A stretch of DNA of 10,256 nucleotides from SIG636 sp045604285 (GTDB lineage Bacteria > Bacillota > Clostridia > Oscillospirales > CAG-382): the NCBI GenBank assembly GCA_045604285.1, contig JAZUNS010000001.1:1-10256 (forward strand), written 5' to 3'. The position numbers were made by a program, and so were the translations under genes. Each line of letters starts with the position of its first letter. Within the stretch, counting starts at the first letter, position 1. Positions 6,601-10,256 of this stretch are shown in pieces. Below the pieces are notes generated by a model. That model searched no databases and was not told where the DNA came from. It worked only from the letters and a program-made list of their open reading frames with translations.

Positions 6601-7688
6601 CAGGGGGACTTGATCTTTACGGACAGCTTGCAAATCTTCCGTATGCCGAAATCGCTGAAAAATTTATCAAAGGAACGGAGATTTTGCACGACCTAATTAT
6701 GAAAGAGGACACCAACTACACTTATTACGGCGGCATATACAAGCTGTTACAGGCCGTTTCCGGTATAACGGGACTTCCTATGGCGACGGCGACTCGCGAA
6801 ATCATCACCGCATGGAATAACATTGTGGGGGGGATGGCTCCGAGCTTGAAAGTAAAAACCTACGAGGCGGGCGAACAGAACGATATAAAATACGCTTATC
6901 AAGATGGCTATCTGACGTTTGAGGAAGCTGTACAAGAATTGATTGAACAGGAACTTGTTGACAACGAGAACGAAGCGTATTTCACCGTATCGGGCTGGGA
7001 AGCAGGCGATGGATACTCACGTTACGTTGAACTTGAAAATGCTGTACGCGCCGGCGCCGGCGTTGATGAAGCTATGGGCAAACTGCTCTCGCACGGATAT
7101 GCCGAAAAGGATATTTACTCCCACATAAGGAGCAAAGCCGGTGAATGGTATAAAGGTGGCGAAATTTCCAAGCAGCAAGCAACGAAGATACTTGAACAAT
7201 ATACCGAAATGAACGGTGACGAAATCACCAAGTATATTAACAAGTGGAGCAGCGTCGTTGTAACGGGCATTGATTACGAAGACATAGGCAATGAGTTTAT
7301 GGCAGGCAACATTACTGAAAGTCGCGCTATCGATATGTATATTCGATACGGTAGTATGACGCAAGAAAAGGCGGCCGAAAAAGTTGCCGTGTTGTCCTTT
7401 GTGAAAGAACACCCCGGATGCGAAGGCATTTCCTATTCAGCGGTCGAAGGATATACACAGTATTGCGAGAAACACGGTATAGACGCCGCAACGTTCTACG
7501 ACGTATGGCAGTACAAGGGCGCAGTTTTTTCCGATTTTAACGAAGACGGGCAAACGATTTCCGGTTCTAAAAAAGCCAAGATACTTGATTATATTGATTC
7601 TCTTGAATTATCTAAAAAGCAGAAAGATGCGCTCTATTATGCTTTGGGATATGCAAAGAGCACAATAAAAGAAGCGCCTTGGCGTTAA
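402..7688 (+). CDS. Giant phage polyvalent / virion-associated protein, N-terminus missing
   Basis: About 2,428 codons in one frame. The frame is open from an ATG at 309, but 309-398 is nadA read out of frame, so the true start is lost. Order of parts: helical N-terminal segment (402-840); acidic Thr/Pro linker (840-1090); metallopeptidase-like domain 1 (about 1090-2080); linker; metallopeptidase-like domain 2 (about 2500-2985); linker copy; nuclease-like domain (3222-3845); coiled coils (3850-4500); long helical body (4500-6900) with a hydrophobic stretch at 6399-6460; C-terminal helical modules ending near KDALYYALGYA. This architecture matches polyvalent proteins of phages and conjugative elements, in which several effector domains share one chain that can travel with the DNA. 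The body segment with FMSEPT (about 6270) recalls large-polyvalent-associated domains such as LPD38; that label is from memory. Tail genes follow after a terminator. A virion ejection role is inferred. Confidence 0.75.
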   Translation, partial: VAKEAVELDPTNSFAQRMQKKAESGKKLSNWQVGELFQQNETAIRKLDSQKINSAVKNRLVELGETGNVEAIAAALTKQAQGEGLTRSEKRAIQKSRFGQRVANELNPENIKSGEYSSEWAEKIGTERINAEEYSRLIAEMESETTAKEAENTQTPATALEKATTEVPSVVETPQTLEETAQASTKVTQTDAPQAKIVSEDESVAAEENATEDEFSAYTDAAETEESSITLESASKKYGAQAAAMVSTYTEGQNVEKYDAAYSVAYNMGKSGVNLSYAMNSESTQYLTESQRKNAYDAGADASSAAAKAQDVENKTRANGNTGHKKGTVKGDGVTIADINKAVNDKQGTAYKLLSTYAEATGIDIVLYKSSMDEDGVFVGAQGKFKWNEDTIYIDINAGLDGFWDVNNLANYTMLRTFAHEFTHFIEKWNPIHYNEFRKVVFDTITERGENVDELISLKMALDTSGEMTYDEASREVVAEAMTDILPDANFVEELATKHKTLFNKLLERLKEFVSDLKAYFSSLSSNRSREANALKEQVGESVKYVESIVKLFDKVAVEAVENYQTPVALEEKADNIDSADTKTADNITVEKESRKSATTVSVKESVKEVTADPYIELSKKLGKIDSVEQNGHNLVIGGSQDLPNGENQMQEQSRTYLNANKENINEREETRDNFYRRSNAEIRAVRERGQTAYGYRAVLPEHVSRSAKTFTSEVQKHGIQAIVHNGLEFNKNGITKTNIGKASTVAGDVIYVKNDIDIDPIEAAGHEMFHFWKKTARRQTFTNILEDNIIFSSQAFIDFQSQIAQLYFEGEVGFNDDNWLKLAEEIYAYISGIIHSGDTDNIVRPFLRNFDEVKSAWNDYIEADNITVEKGSRKSATTVSVNESVKEITAADIESVTSPNEKSTAIAEKLHEEVEELSLDGVDEGKVQEQSRAYSSDNKYSYEWFANKPDMVVTSLDSQMPTSRADVINEAKKKPASVGKVNKDGSVSVYVNDIGADVILSKKGLAHGLDRRFKEIAPATIRAGEIISNSIKINELVPSKEEADTSYVLIGVAKNPDGDIYIVRSVVNKFSSELTTMDVLYAISAKKSTDVLNAPLVSTPDYRTTISISQLLEYVNEYFPDVLPESVLKHFGYEARPDGTLGKDVLYQQRTTTLTDREVLAMAADALQVTELTDAERDALQILKNRLAKLETLQSERKKQGKLYLEQQFGASIDRDAAAQTLNRMHVLDEQIKAAEADVLSVENKKVFGDVLKKARKIVEADQRAHDAELVKRWRDRTQNAAAIKKYRECVKKDVNELSKWLIKPDNKDIIKHIPEPLKNSVRSFLASINFTSEQQLTGNVKTKADEEFVKRLEKLKLVMGNSKTVNELYEGYTDLPLNFTDKLQKLIDATNALIDNNSGEFVINKMTSEELKNLSEVVANIKAYITHYNKFHYNGVYSHVSEAGDDTIDALALMESDKGKADRITNFVLWQQIRPVFAFERFGRGGKAIYNALRRGQAQLAFNAQKITEFTKNLYTDKEVKAWEKEIHTIRLSNGKTIKMRTSMAMSFYELSKRPQALGHILGKGIRVAVFKESRNKYFQETTLITEGDLETIIGVLTDRQKAVADSMQRFMQEVGGAWGNYVSIKRFGIEQFGEEHYFPIHSDGTFLQVTADERPGAASLYALLNMGFTKQTVEKADNAIVLYSIFDVFSNHMASMAQYNAMALPVVDAIKWFNYQQKTEDAEGNITVKTSVREQMRRVYGAKVEAGGETGKGYAESFVINILKAFNGTEAQGIPTDAIGMNASRRYNMAQVAYNFRVVVQQPLAIARAALLIDYSSIAKGIKLKPSAIKQNVEEMRKYSGIAAWKSLGFYDTNISRGLTEIIKHSSTLSKKIGEVGMWGAEKADTFAWAAMWSACKEEVIKKQKLTPKDEGFYEAVTTLFEDVIYKTQVVDSVLTKNEYLRSKGAWARLMGSFMSEPTTTASMLIDAYDKYNADLKRGMSRSQAWEKNRRMIGRTFYVYGVSAVILSAVQAVADALRDDDDYETFIEKWLEAFGGNLVDELMPINKLPYFSQGYEVVKEVLSAGGLDLYGQLANLPYAEIAEKFIKGTEILHDLIMKEDTNYTYYGGIYKLLQAVSGITGLPMATATREIITAWNNIVGGMAPSLKVKTYEAGEQNDIKYAYQDGYLTFEEAVQELIEQELVDNENEAYFTVSGWEAGDGYSRYVELENAVRAGAGVDEAMGKLLSHGYAEKDIYSHIRSKAGEWYKGGEISKQQATKILEQYTEMNGDEITKYINKWSSVVVTGIDYEDIGNEFMAGNITESRAIDMYIRYGSMTQEKAAEKVAVLSFVKEHPGCEGISYSAVEGYTQYCEKHGIDAATFYDVWQYKGAVFSDFNEDGQTISGSKKAKILDYIDSLELSKKQKDALYYALGYAKSTIKEAPWR
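852..890 (+). repeat. ENxQTP-type linker motif, copy 1
   Basis: Codes for ENTQTPATALEKA at the start of the acidic Thr/Pro-rich linker of the giant protein. A related motif, ENYQTPVALEEKA, occurs at 2085-2123. Both sit at the edge of a folded-looking domain, which suggests linker sequence has been reused inside this gene. Confidence 0.45.
1107..2080 (+). other. Metallopeptidase-like domain 1 (HEFTH) of the giant protein
   Basis: The region reads like a zinc peptidase domain. HEFTH is encoded at 1659-1673: its two His would bind zinc and its Glu would be the catalytic base. About 50 residues downstream, SREVVAEAMTD (1821-1853) offers a Glu-helix of the ExxxD kind (E at 1839, D at 1851), as in gluzincins. 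The strand-like segment NEDTIYIDINAG (1563-1598) precedes it, as expected for the edge strand of such folds. A helical segment rich in Lys and Phe follows to about 2080. The peptidase activity and its target are inferred; it could act on the host envelope, on host proteins or on the phage protein itself. Confidence 0.6.
2085..2123 (+). repeat. ENxQTP-type linker motif, copy 2
   Basis: Codes for ENYQTPVALEEKA, directly before the first copy of the longer linker repeat (2154). It resembles 852-890 at the protein level and partly at the DNA level. Confidence 0.45.
2154..2234 (+). repeat. 81-nt in-frame direct repeat, copy 1
   Basis: Codes for ADNITVEKESRK, SATTVSV and ESVKEVT in order. It matches 2991-3071 at 77 of 81 bases, shifted by exactly 837 nt (279 codons), so the frame is kept. 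Differences: Glu to Gly, Lys to Asn, Val to Ile, and one silent change. It opens a linker that ends in the QEQSR motif at 2349. Confidence 0.9.
2349..2387 (+). repeat. QEQSRxY linker-end motif, copy 1
   Basis: Codes for MQEQSRTYLNANK. The counterpart at 3183-3221 codes for VQEQSRAYSSDNK. Each lies 39-40 codons after the 81-nt repeat, so the whole ~79-residue linker is a duplicated unit whose middle has diverged while the ends stayed alike. Confidence 0.7.
2385..2390 (+). promoter_or_regulatory. Internal Shine-Dalgarno site before nested ORF
   Basis: AAGGAG lies seven bases before an ATG at 2398, inside the giant gene and in a different frame. The spacing is near ideal. The corresponding place in the second linker copy (after 3221) has no such site. 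Confidence 0.4.
2398..2571 (+). CDS. Nested small ORF (57 codons) out of frame inside the giant gene
   Basis: ATG at 2398 to TAG at 2569-2571, in the frame one base ahead of the giant protein, with AAGGAG at 2385-2390. The product starts MKEKKHEITSIEEAMRKYAQ, continues with EREGKLPTDTEPFSPSMS, and ends in a Lys-rich helix finishing KNTESKQ. Its composition is that of a small soluble, charged, mostly helical protein, with no signal peptide or membrane segment. It begins just after the QEQSR linker motif and stops just before the peptidase-2 core. The giant frame also looks sensible here (Arg/Glu-rich, then SRSAKTF), so both frames may code, or this ORF may be chance or the remnant of a once separate gene. 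I do not recognise the family. Confidence 0.35.
   Translation: MKEKKHEITSIEEAMRKYAQLEREGKLPTDTEPFSPSMSAEVLKRLHQKSKNTESKQ
2500..2985 (+). other. Metallopeptidase-like domain 2 (HEMFH) of the giant protein
   Basis: The segment runs from SRSAKTF through GIQAIVHNG and NGITKTNIG to VIYVKNDID and GHEMFHFWK. HEMFH is encoded at 2700-2714. LAEEIYAYISG (2868-2900), about 50 residues later, could supply a third zinc ligand from a Glu-rich helix. The layout (edge strand, HExxH helix, then an EExxA-type helix) resembles short zinc-peptidase modules seen in phage polyvalent proteins. It differs clearly from domain 1 in sequence, so it is not a simple copy. It lies between the two copies of the linker repeat, as an inserted cassette would. 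Activity is inferred from the motif. Confidence 0.55.
2991..3071 (+). repeat. 81-nt in-frame direct repeat, copy 2
   Basis: Codes for ADNITVEKGSRK, SATTVSV and ESVKEIT in order. It is 77 of 81 bases identical to 2154-2234. Together the copies bracket the second peptidase domain. Confidence 0.9.
3183..3221 (+). repeat. QEQSRxY linker-end motif, copy 2
   Basis: Codes for VQEQSRAYSSDNK and ends the second linker copy, directly before the nuclease-like domain. See the partner at 2349-2387. Confidence 0.7.
3222..3845 (+). other. Nuclease-like (PBECR/MuF C-terminal type) domain of the giant protein
   Basis: This ~208-residue block has features I associate with phage Barnase/EndoU/ColicinE5/RelE-like (PBECR) domains in polyvalent and MuF-type proteins. 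Seen are SVYVNDIGADVILSKKGLAH followed by GLDRR (His at 3423), a strand pair SYVLIGVAKNPDGDIYIVR, and a C-terminal helix with DVLPESVLKHFGY (about 3765-3803). In such domains a conserved His is thought to take part in RNA cleavage. The His at 3423 is the best candidate, but the catalytic set is not provable from one sequence. It follows the linker directly and is followed by TDREVLAMAADAL, which leads into coiled coil. Another reading is a non-enzymatic structural domain. Confidence 0.45.
6399..6460 (+). other. Hydrophobic, possibly membrane-active segment of the giant protein
   Basis: The stretch FYVYGVSAVILSAVQAVADA is long enough for one membrane span. It is flanked by basic residues before (KNRRMIGR) and a run of acidic ones after (RDDDDYE). 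In an ejected virion protein such a segment could insert in the host membrane, but an amphipathic buried helix is equally possible. Confidence 0.3.
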
Positions 7689-7699
7689 ACCAAATAAGT

Positions 7700-7732
7700 A
7701 AGGAGGCAGGTGTTTAGAATCTGCCTCCTTTT
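7700..7732 (+). terminator. Intrinsic terminator after the giant gene
   Basis: A perfect 10-bp stem (AAGGAGGCAG at 7700-7709 with CTGCCTCCTT at 7721-7730) closes an 11-nt loop and runs into four T at 7729-7732. It begins 12 nt after the stop codon of the giant gene. The T tract is short, so termination may be partial, which would let some transcription continue into the baseplate genes. No clear promoter is visible between here and 7769. Confidence 0.7.
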
Positions 7733-7755
7733 ATGTTATCATTTGGGTGAGAGAT

Positions 7756-7761
7756 GGGGGG
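7756..7761 (+). promoter_or_regulatory. Ribosome binding site deciding the BppU-type start
   Basis: GGGGGG at 7756-7761 lies seven bases before ATG 7769. Using the upstream in-frame ATG at 7754 would place this site inside the gene and leave only a weak GAGAG before the start, so 7769 is preferred. Confidence 0.5.
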
Positions 7762-7768
7762 ACTATAT

Positions 7769-9136
7769 ATGAATGCAGTAAAACGCAGATTTTCTCTTGA
7801 GATGACAGTGCGTCATTCGCAAGCAGAAATACATATCAAAAAAGGTGATACGAAAAACAAACTTTTGATATCGCTAACCGAAAACGGTCAACCTTATGAA
7901 ATAACCGAAAATTTGCGCGCCGTTTTTGTGGGAAAGAAGCCCGACGGAAAAATTGTGTTCAATGATTGCAATATAGTAGGAAATACAATAGAGTATACGA
8001 TAACTGCGCAAACATCGGTTGCCGTAGGCATCGTCGCTTGCGAGCTTCGTTTGTACGATAATAATAACAATTTACTCACAAGCCCTCGCTTTACGGTGGT
8101 GGTTGACGAGACCATATACGATGAGAACGAAGTCGAAATAGAGTCGGTACACGAAATTAACGTGATCGATTCTCTTATAACGGAAGCCAATGCACTTTTA
8201 GAAGCTAACAAAAGAGGAGAGTTTAATGGTGCGACATTTACCCCTTCAATAAACGACGCGGGTGTATTGTCTTGGAGCAATGATGGCGGACTTGAAAACC
8301 CTGCTAAATTCTATCTCTATCTGGCGATAGTAGAAAATGCAGGGTGGAGCAGAATTTATAACGGAACGGATAATTTAATAGGTGACAACCGTTGGTATAA
8401 GATTAAAGAGTACGATGGAGCGCTTACAATAGGGGTATATGCGATAACAACTGAAGGTATTAAAAAATCGTACTCAATAACCCTTGATACGTGGACTGTC
8501 GGTTTGGAAGTTATATTCAGGCTAAAAGAGTGCATCGTCGATGAAAACAACAATATTCTTGTAAAGATTGATAGTTGGGCGATGTGGGAAGCTCAATATT
8601 CTGAGCAAGGATATAAAACACAAGAATTCACTATATCGGCAGATGAACCCTTAGGAAAAATCGACGGCGTATATTTTATCCACCCGCTTTTATATCGTAA
8701 CGGTGCGGCAGATGGTAAAGACGGAGCAGACGGAACAACTGTTGATTTAAGTGAATATTTAGCGAAAACAACGTTTAATGACTATATGAACGGTGCTTTC
8801 ATTATGTCTTCTCCTTTAGTAGCGCATTTAGCGGTAATAGAGTCCGCCAACTTTGAAGGTCCCGTAACTATACAAGAGCCGACAAGCAATAATAATCCTG
8901 CAACAAAGAACTACGTTGACAATTTATTGAACTATTTTAACGGTGATTACACAATTCCACTTGCTATTATTAACAAATTAGGTGTAGTGGGAACAGCAAC
9001 CTTTGAGGACGAAGTGCTTGTACCGCCACCTAAAACGGACTATAATCCGGCTACAAAAAAATACGTGGACGATGCTATGTCTACTGCGATAAACAATCTG
9101 CCAATTTACAACGGGGAGGTAGAAACCGATGAGTGA
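7769..9136 (+). CDS. BppU-type baseplate upper / tail fibre protein
   Basis: 455 residues from ATG 7769. The first ~115 residues (KRRFSLEMTV, EIHIKKGDT, LRAVFVGKKPDG, then VACELRLYDNNN and SPRFTVVVD) fit the BppU N-terminal domain of Bacillota phages, which attaches receptor-binding parts to the baseplate. A helix (about 122-150) follows, then an unrecognised beta-rich domain with many Trp and Tyr (151-310). Next comes a very short Gly-x-y run (GKDGADG, 316-322) and two tandem 50-residue repeats (338-387, 388-437), each ending in NPATK and YVD as phage fibre repeats often do. It would form a trimeric or multimeric fibre outside the virion. Its stop overlaps the next start by 8 nt, which suggests coupled translation. 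The role is well supported for the N-terminus; the middle domain is unknown. Confidence 0.75.
   Translation: MNAVKRRFSLEMTVRHSQAEIHIKKGDTKNKLLISLTENGQPYEITENLRAVFVGKKPDGKIVFNDCNIVGNTIEYTITAQTSVAVGIVACELRLYDNNNNLLTSPRFTVVVDETIYDENEVEIESVHEINVIDSLITEANALLEANKRGEFNGATFTPSINDAGVLSWSNDGGLENPAKFYLYLAIVENAGWSRIYNGTDNLIGDNRWYKIKEYDGALTIGVYAITTEGIKKSYSITLDTWTVGLEVIFRLKECIVDENNNILVKIDSWAMWEAQYSEQGYKTQEFTISADEPLGKIDGVYFIHPLLYRNGAADGKDGADGTTVDLSEYLAKTTFNDYMNGAFIMSSPLVAHLAVIESANFEGPVTIQEPTSNNNPATKNYVDNLLNYFNGDYTIPLAIINKLGVVGTATFEDEVLVPPPKTDYNPATKKYVDDAMSTAINNLPIYNGEVETDE
8780..9079 (+). repeat. Two tandem 150-nt fibre repeats
   Basis: Units 8780-8929 and 8930-9079 are exactly equal in length and code for 50 residues each. 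Shared positions include NG near the start, ANFE / ATFE in the middle, and NNPATKNYVD / YNPATKKYVD near the end. The DNA has diverged well beyond the protein, so the duplication is old and kept by selection. Confidence 0.75.
9113..9120 (+). promoter_or_regulatory. Ribosome binding site inside the end of the BppU-type gene
   Basis: GGGGAGGT lies eight bases before ATG 9129, within the last codons of the upstream gene. It fixes the start of the leucine-rich-repeat gene in the overlap ATGAGTGA. Confidence 0.7.
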
Positions 9137-10082
9137 ACACAGATTTGAAGTTGAAGTCGGTAAAAGCCTGCGCCTGAAAACATCCGGCAAGTATTGTGAT
9201 AGAGATATTGTAGTTAGTGGTAAAGGCGGTGATAACGGTAGAAACGTCCTCGAACTCCTTTACACCGAGGGGGCAGAGATAACCGCAGAAGATTGGGGTA
9301 ATGTGAATCTTAAGGGAACATCGTCAAACACAAACAACCAACTTGACGGCGGTTTGTCAACGATTTTTATGGATGCAAAATGCAAGAAAATCTCTTTTCC
9401 CGATACGCAAACTTACCCAATAGGCTTTTACGGTAATAAATCGTTAGAAGAATATGATAGCGGTAATAATATGAAGGCTAATGGTATCATGGGCGGCAAT
9501 GGACAAATGACATTTAGGGAGTGTAGTAAATTAAAAAGGCTTATAATGGGTGAAAACTTCTTACCACGCGGTAGCTATTCTTTTTATGGCTGTAATTCAT
9601 TAAACGAAGTTAGATATAAAGGAACTATTGACAAATGGGCAGAAGCTGCTACACCTGGAAGATATGTAGAAAGGGAACAACCTTTCGGATATAGCAAAGC
9701 TGGTAGTTTTTATTTAGGCGACAGCACAGAGCCATTAACCGAGATAGACATAATAACAGCAAACACAGTTACTACGGGTGCTTTTTATGGCTTTAAGGAT
9801 ATAGTAAAGGCTATTTTCGGCGATTCCGTATCTACAATAGCAGCGTCCAGCTTTTGTTATTGCTCTAATTTAAACACCATTATTTTAAAGGGCGATACAG
9901 TTAAAACGTTGTCTAATGTTTCGGCATTTACCGACACGCCTATAGCAGACGGCACAGGCACAATTTACATCCAGCCCGATACGGTTGACGAGGCTACCCT
10001 TGTAGCTGAATACAAAGCGGCTACGAATTGGAGTACCCGCGAGGGGCAGATAAAGCCCTTTAGCGAATACACGGGAGGTTAA
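9129..10082 (+). CDS. Leucine-rich-repeat (BspA-like) phage tail-tip protein
   Basis: 317 residues. The N-terminal ~34 residues (HRFEVEVGKSLRLKTSGKY, then CDRDIVVSG) look like the short attachment module found at the start of phage tail proteins. From about residue 75 on there are irregular repeats of the BspA/LRR_5 type: C-S-K-L-K-R-L-I, SFYGCNSLNEVRYKG, VKAIFGDSVSTIAASSF, and CSNLNTIILKGD. The C-terminus (GTIYIQPD, then YKAATNWSTREGQIKPFSEY) matches a common closing motif of such phage proteins as I remember them. Family members are thought to bind surface ligands, so this is a good candidate for the receptor-binding tip carried by the BppU-type fibre encoded just upstream. No signal peptide or membrane segment is seen. 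The ligand is unknown. Confidence 0.65.
   Translation: MSEHRFEVEVGKSLRLKTSGKYCDRDIVVSGKGGDNGRNVLELLYTEGAEITAEDWGNVNLKGTSSNTNNQLDGGLSTIFMDAKCKKISFPDTQTYPIGFYGNKSLEEYDSGNNMKANGIMGGNGQMTFRECSKLKRLIMGENFLPRGSYSFYGCNSLNEVRYKGTIDKWAEAATPGRYVEREQPFGYSKAGSFYLGDSTEPLTEIDIITANTVTTGAFYGFKDIVKAIFGDSVSTIAASSFCYCSNLNTIILKGDTVKTLSNVSAFTDTPIADGTGTIYIQPDTVDEATLVAEYKAATNWSTREGQIKPFSEYTGG
10073..10078 (+). promoter_or_regulatory. Ribosome binding site for the last gene
   Basis: GGGAGG lies five bases before ATG 10084, overlapping the final codons of the preceding gene. Confidence 0.6.
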
Positions 10083-10083
10083 T

Positions 10084-10256
10084 ATGCTTATAAGAGAAAA
10101 CATAACAATTAACGGCAAAGAGTACGTCCGTACATATTCCGACACCTACACCATAACCCGCGACGGTGCAGAATATGATGAAGCTATAGACCCCGTGGAT
10201 AGCGGCAGAATTTACACTGAAACCGCAAATATAAAAGGCAGTGTTGAAGATGATGA
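10084..10256 (+). CDS. Small phage protein of unknown function, cut by the window edge
   Basis: The start codon lies one base after the stop of the leucine-rich-repeat gene, with GGGAGG upstream, so it continues the same unit. The 57 visible residues begin MLIRENITINGKEYVRTYSD and are rich in Thr, Tyr and acidic residues, with alternating polar and hydrophobic positions that suggest beta strands. Similar short proteins often follow tail-fibre genes in gut Clostridia phages, as far as I recall, but I can name no function. The 3' end lies outside the window. Confidence 0.6.
   Translation, partial: MLIRENITINGKEYVRTYSDTYTITRDGAEYDEAIDPVDSGRIYTETANIKGSVEDD

Noticed and set aside
7049..7062. Perfect 14-nt GC palindrome (cgccggcgccggcg)
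   Set aside because: It lies inside coding sequence for a short Ala/Gly run and does not extend beyond 14 nt; no sign of a site with a function.
7754..7768. ATG at 7754 as start of the BppU-type protein
   Set aside because: The good Shine-Dalgarno run falls after it and before ATG 7769, and the BppU-like sequence starts with the KRRFSLE stretch just after 7769.
9430..9600. Possible diversity-generating retroelement variable region in the leucine-rich-repeat gene
   Set aside because: The Asn-rich stretch uses mostly AAT codons and no template repeat or reverse transcriptase is present in the window.
1..10256. CRISPR arrays, tRNA or rRNA genes, integrase or transposase genes
   Set aside because: No regular short repeats with spacers, no tRNA-like cloverleaf spotted, and no recombinase motifs in any plausible frame.

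Overview
The window joins two unrelated pieces of DNA. Positions 1 to about 404 hold an AT-rich leader without a Shine-Dalgarno site and the first ~94 codons of a quinolinate synthase gene (nadA) that looks like Bacteroidales. At about 396-408 the nadA homology stops in mid-gene. From there to the end the sequence reads as late genes of a phage or prophage. The phage part suggests a gut Clostridia-type (Bacillota) host: it has strong Shine-Dalgarno sites, tightly packed or overlapping genes, a BppU-type baseplate protein, and a giant multidomain protein of the kind called polyvalent in phages and conjugative elements. Family assignments come from reading the translations by eye; no database search was run.

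Layout. (1) 1-404: nadA leader and 5' fragment. (2) ~402-7688: one frame of about 2,428 codons whose true N-terminus is missing. Its domains in order are: a helical N-terminal segment; an acidic Thr/Pro-rich linker; a HExxH metallopeptidase-like domain (HEFTH at 1659); a linker; a second HExxH domain (HEMFH at 2700); a near copy of the same linker; a domain resembling phage Barnase/EndoU/RelE-like nucleases (about 3222-3845); coiled coils; and about 1,000 residues of helical virion-protein-like sequence with one hydrophobic segment. (3) 7700-7732: an intrinsic terminator. (4) 7769-9136: a BppU-type baseplate/fibre protein. (5) 9129-10082: a leucine-rich-repeat tail-tip protein. (6) 10084 to the edge: the start of a small phage protein.

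How the genes work together. The giant protein is best read as a virion-packaged protein that may enter the cell with the DNA, carrying enzyme modules on a structural C-terminal body. The three genes after the terminator look like the host-recognition end of the tail. Their start and stop codons overlap or nearly touch, so they are probably translated as one unit.

Points most worth a second look: the nadA/phage junction, which is probably a chimeric assembly unless reads prove otherwise; an 81-nt direct repeat, 837 nt apart, that brackets the second peptidase domain like a swappable cassette; and a 57-codon ORF with a strong ribosome binding site nested out of frame exactly where that cassette begins.
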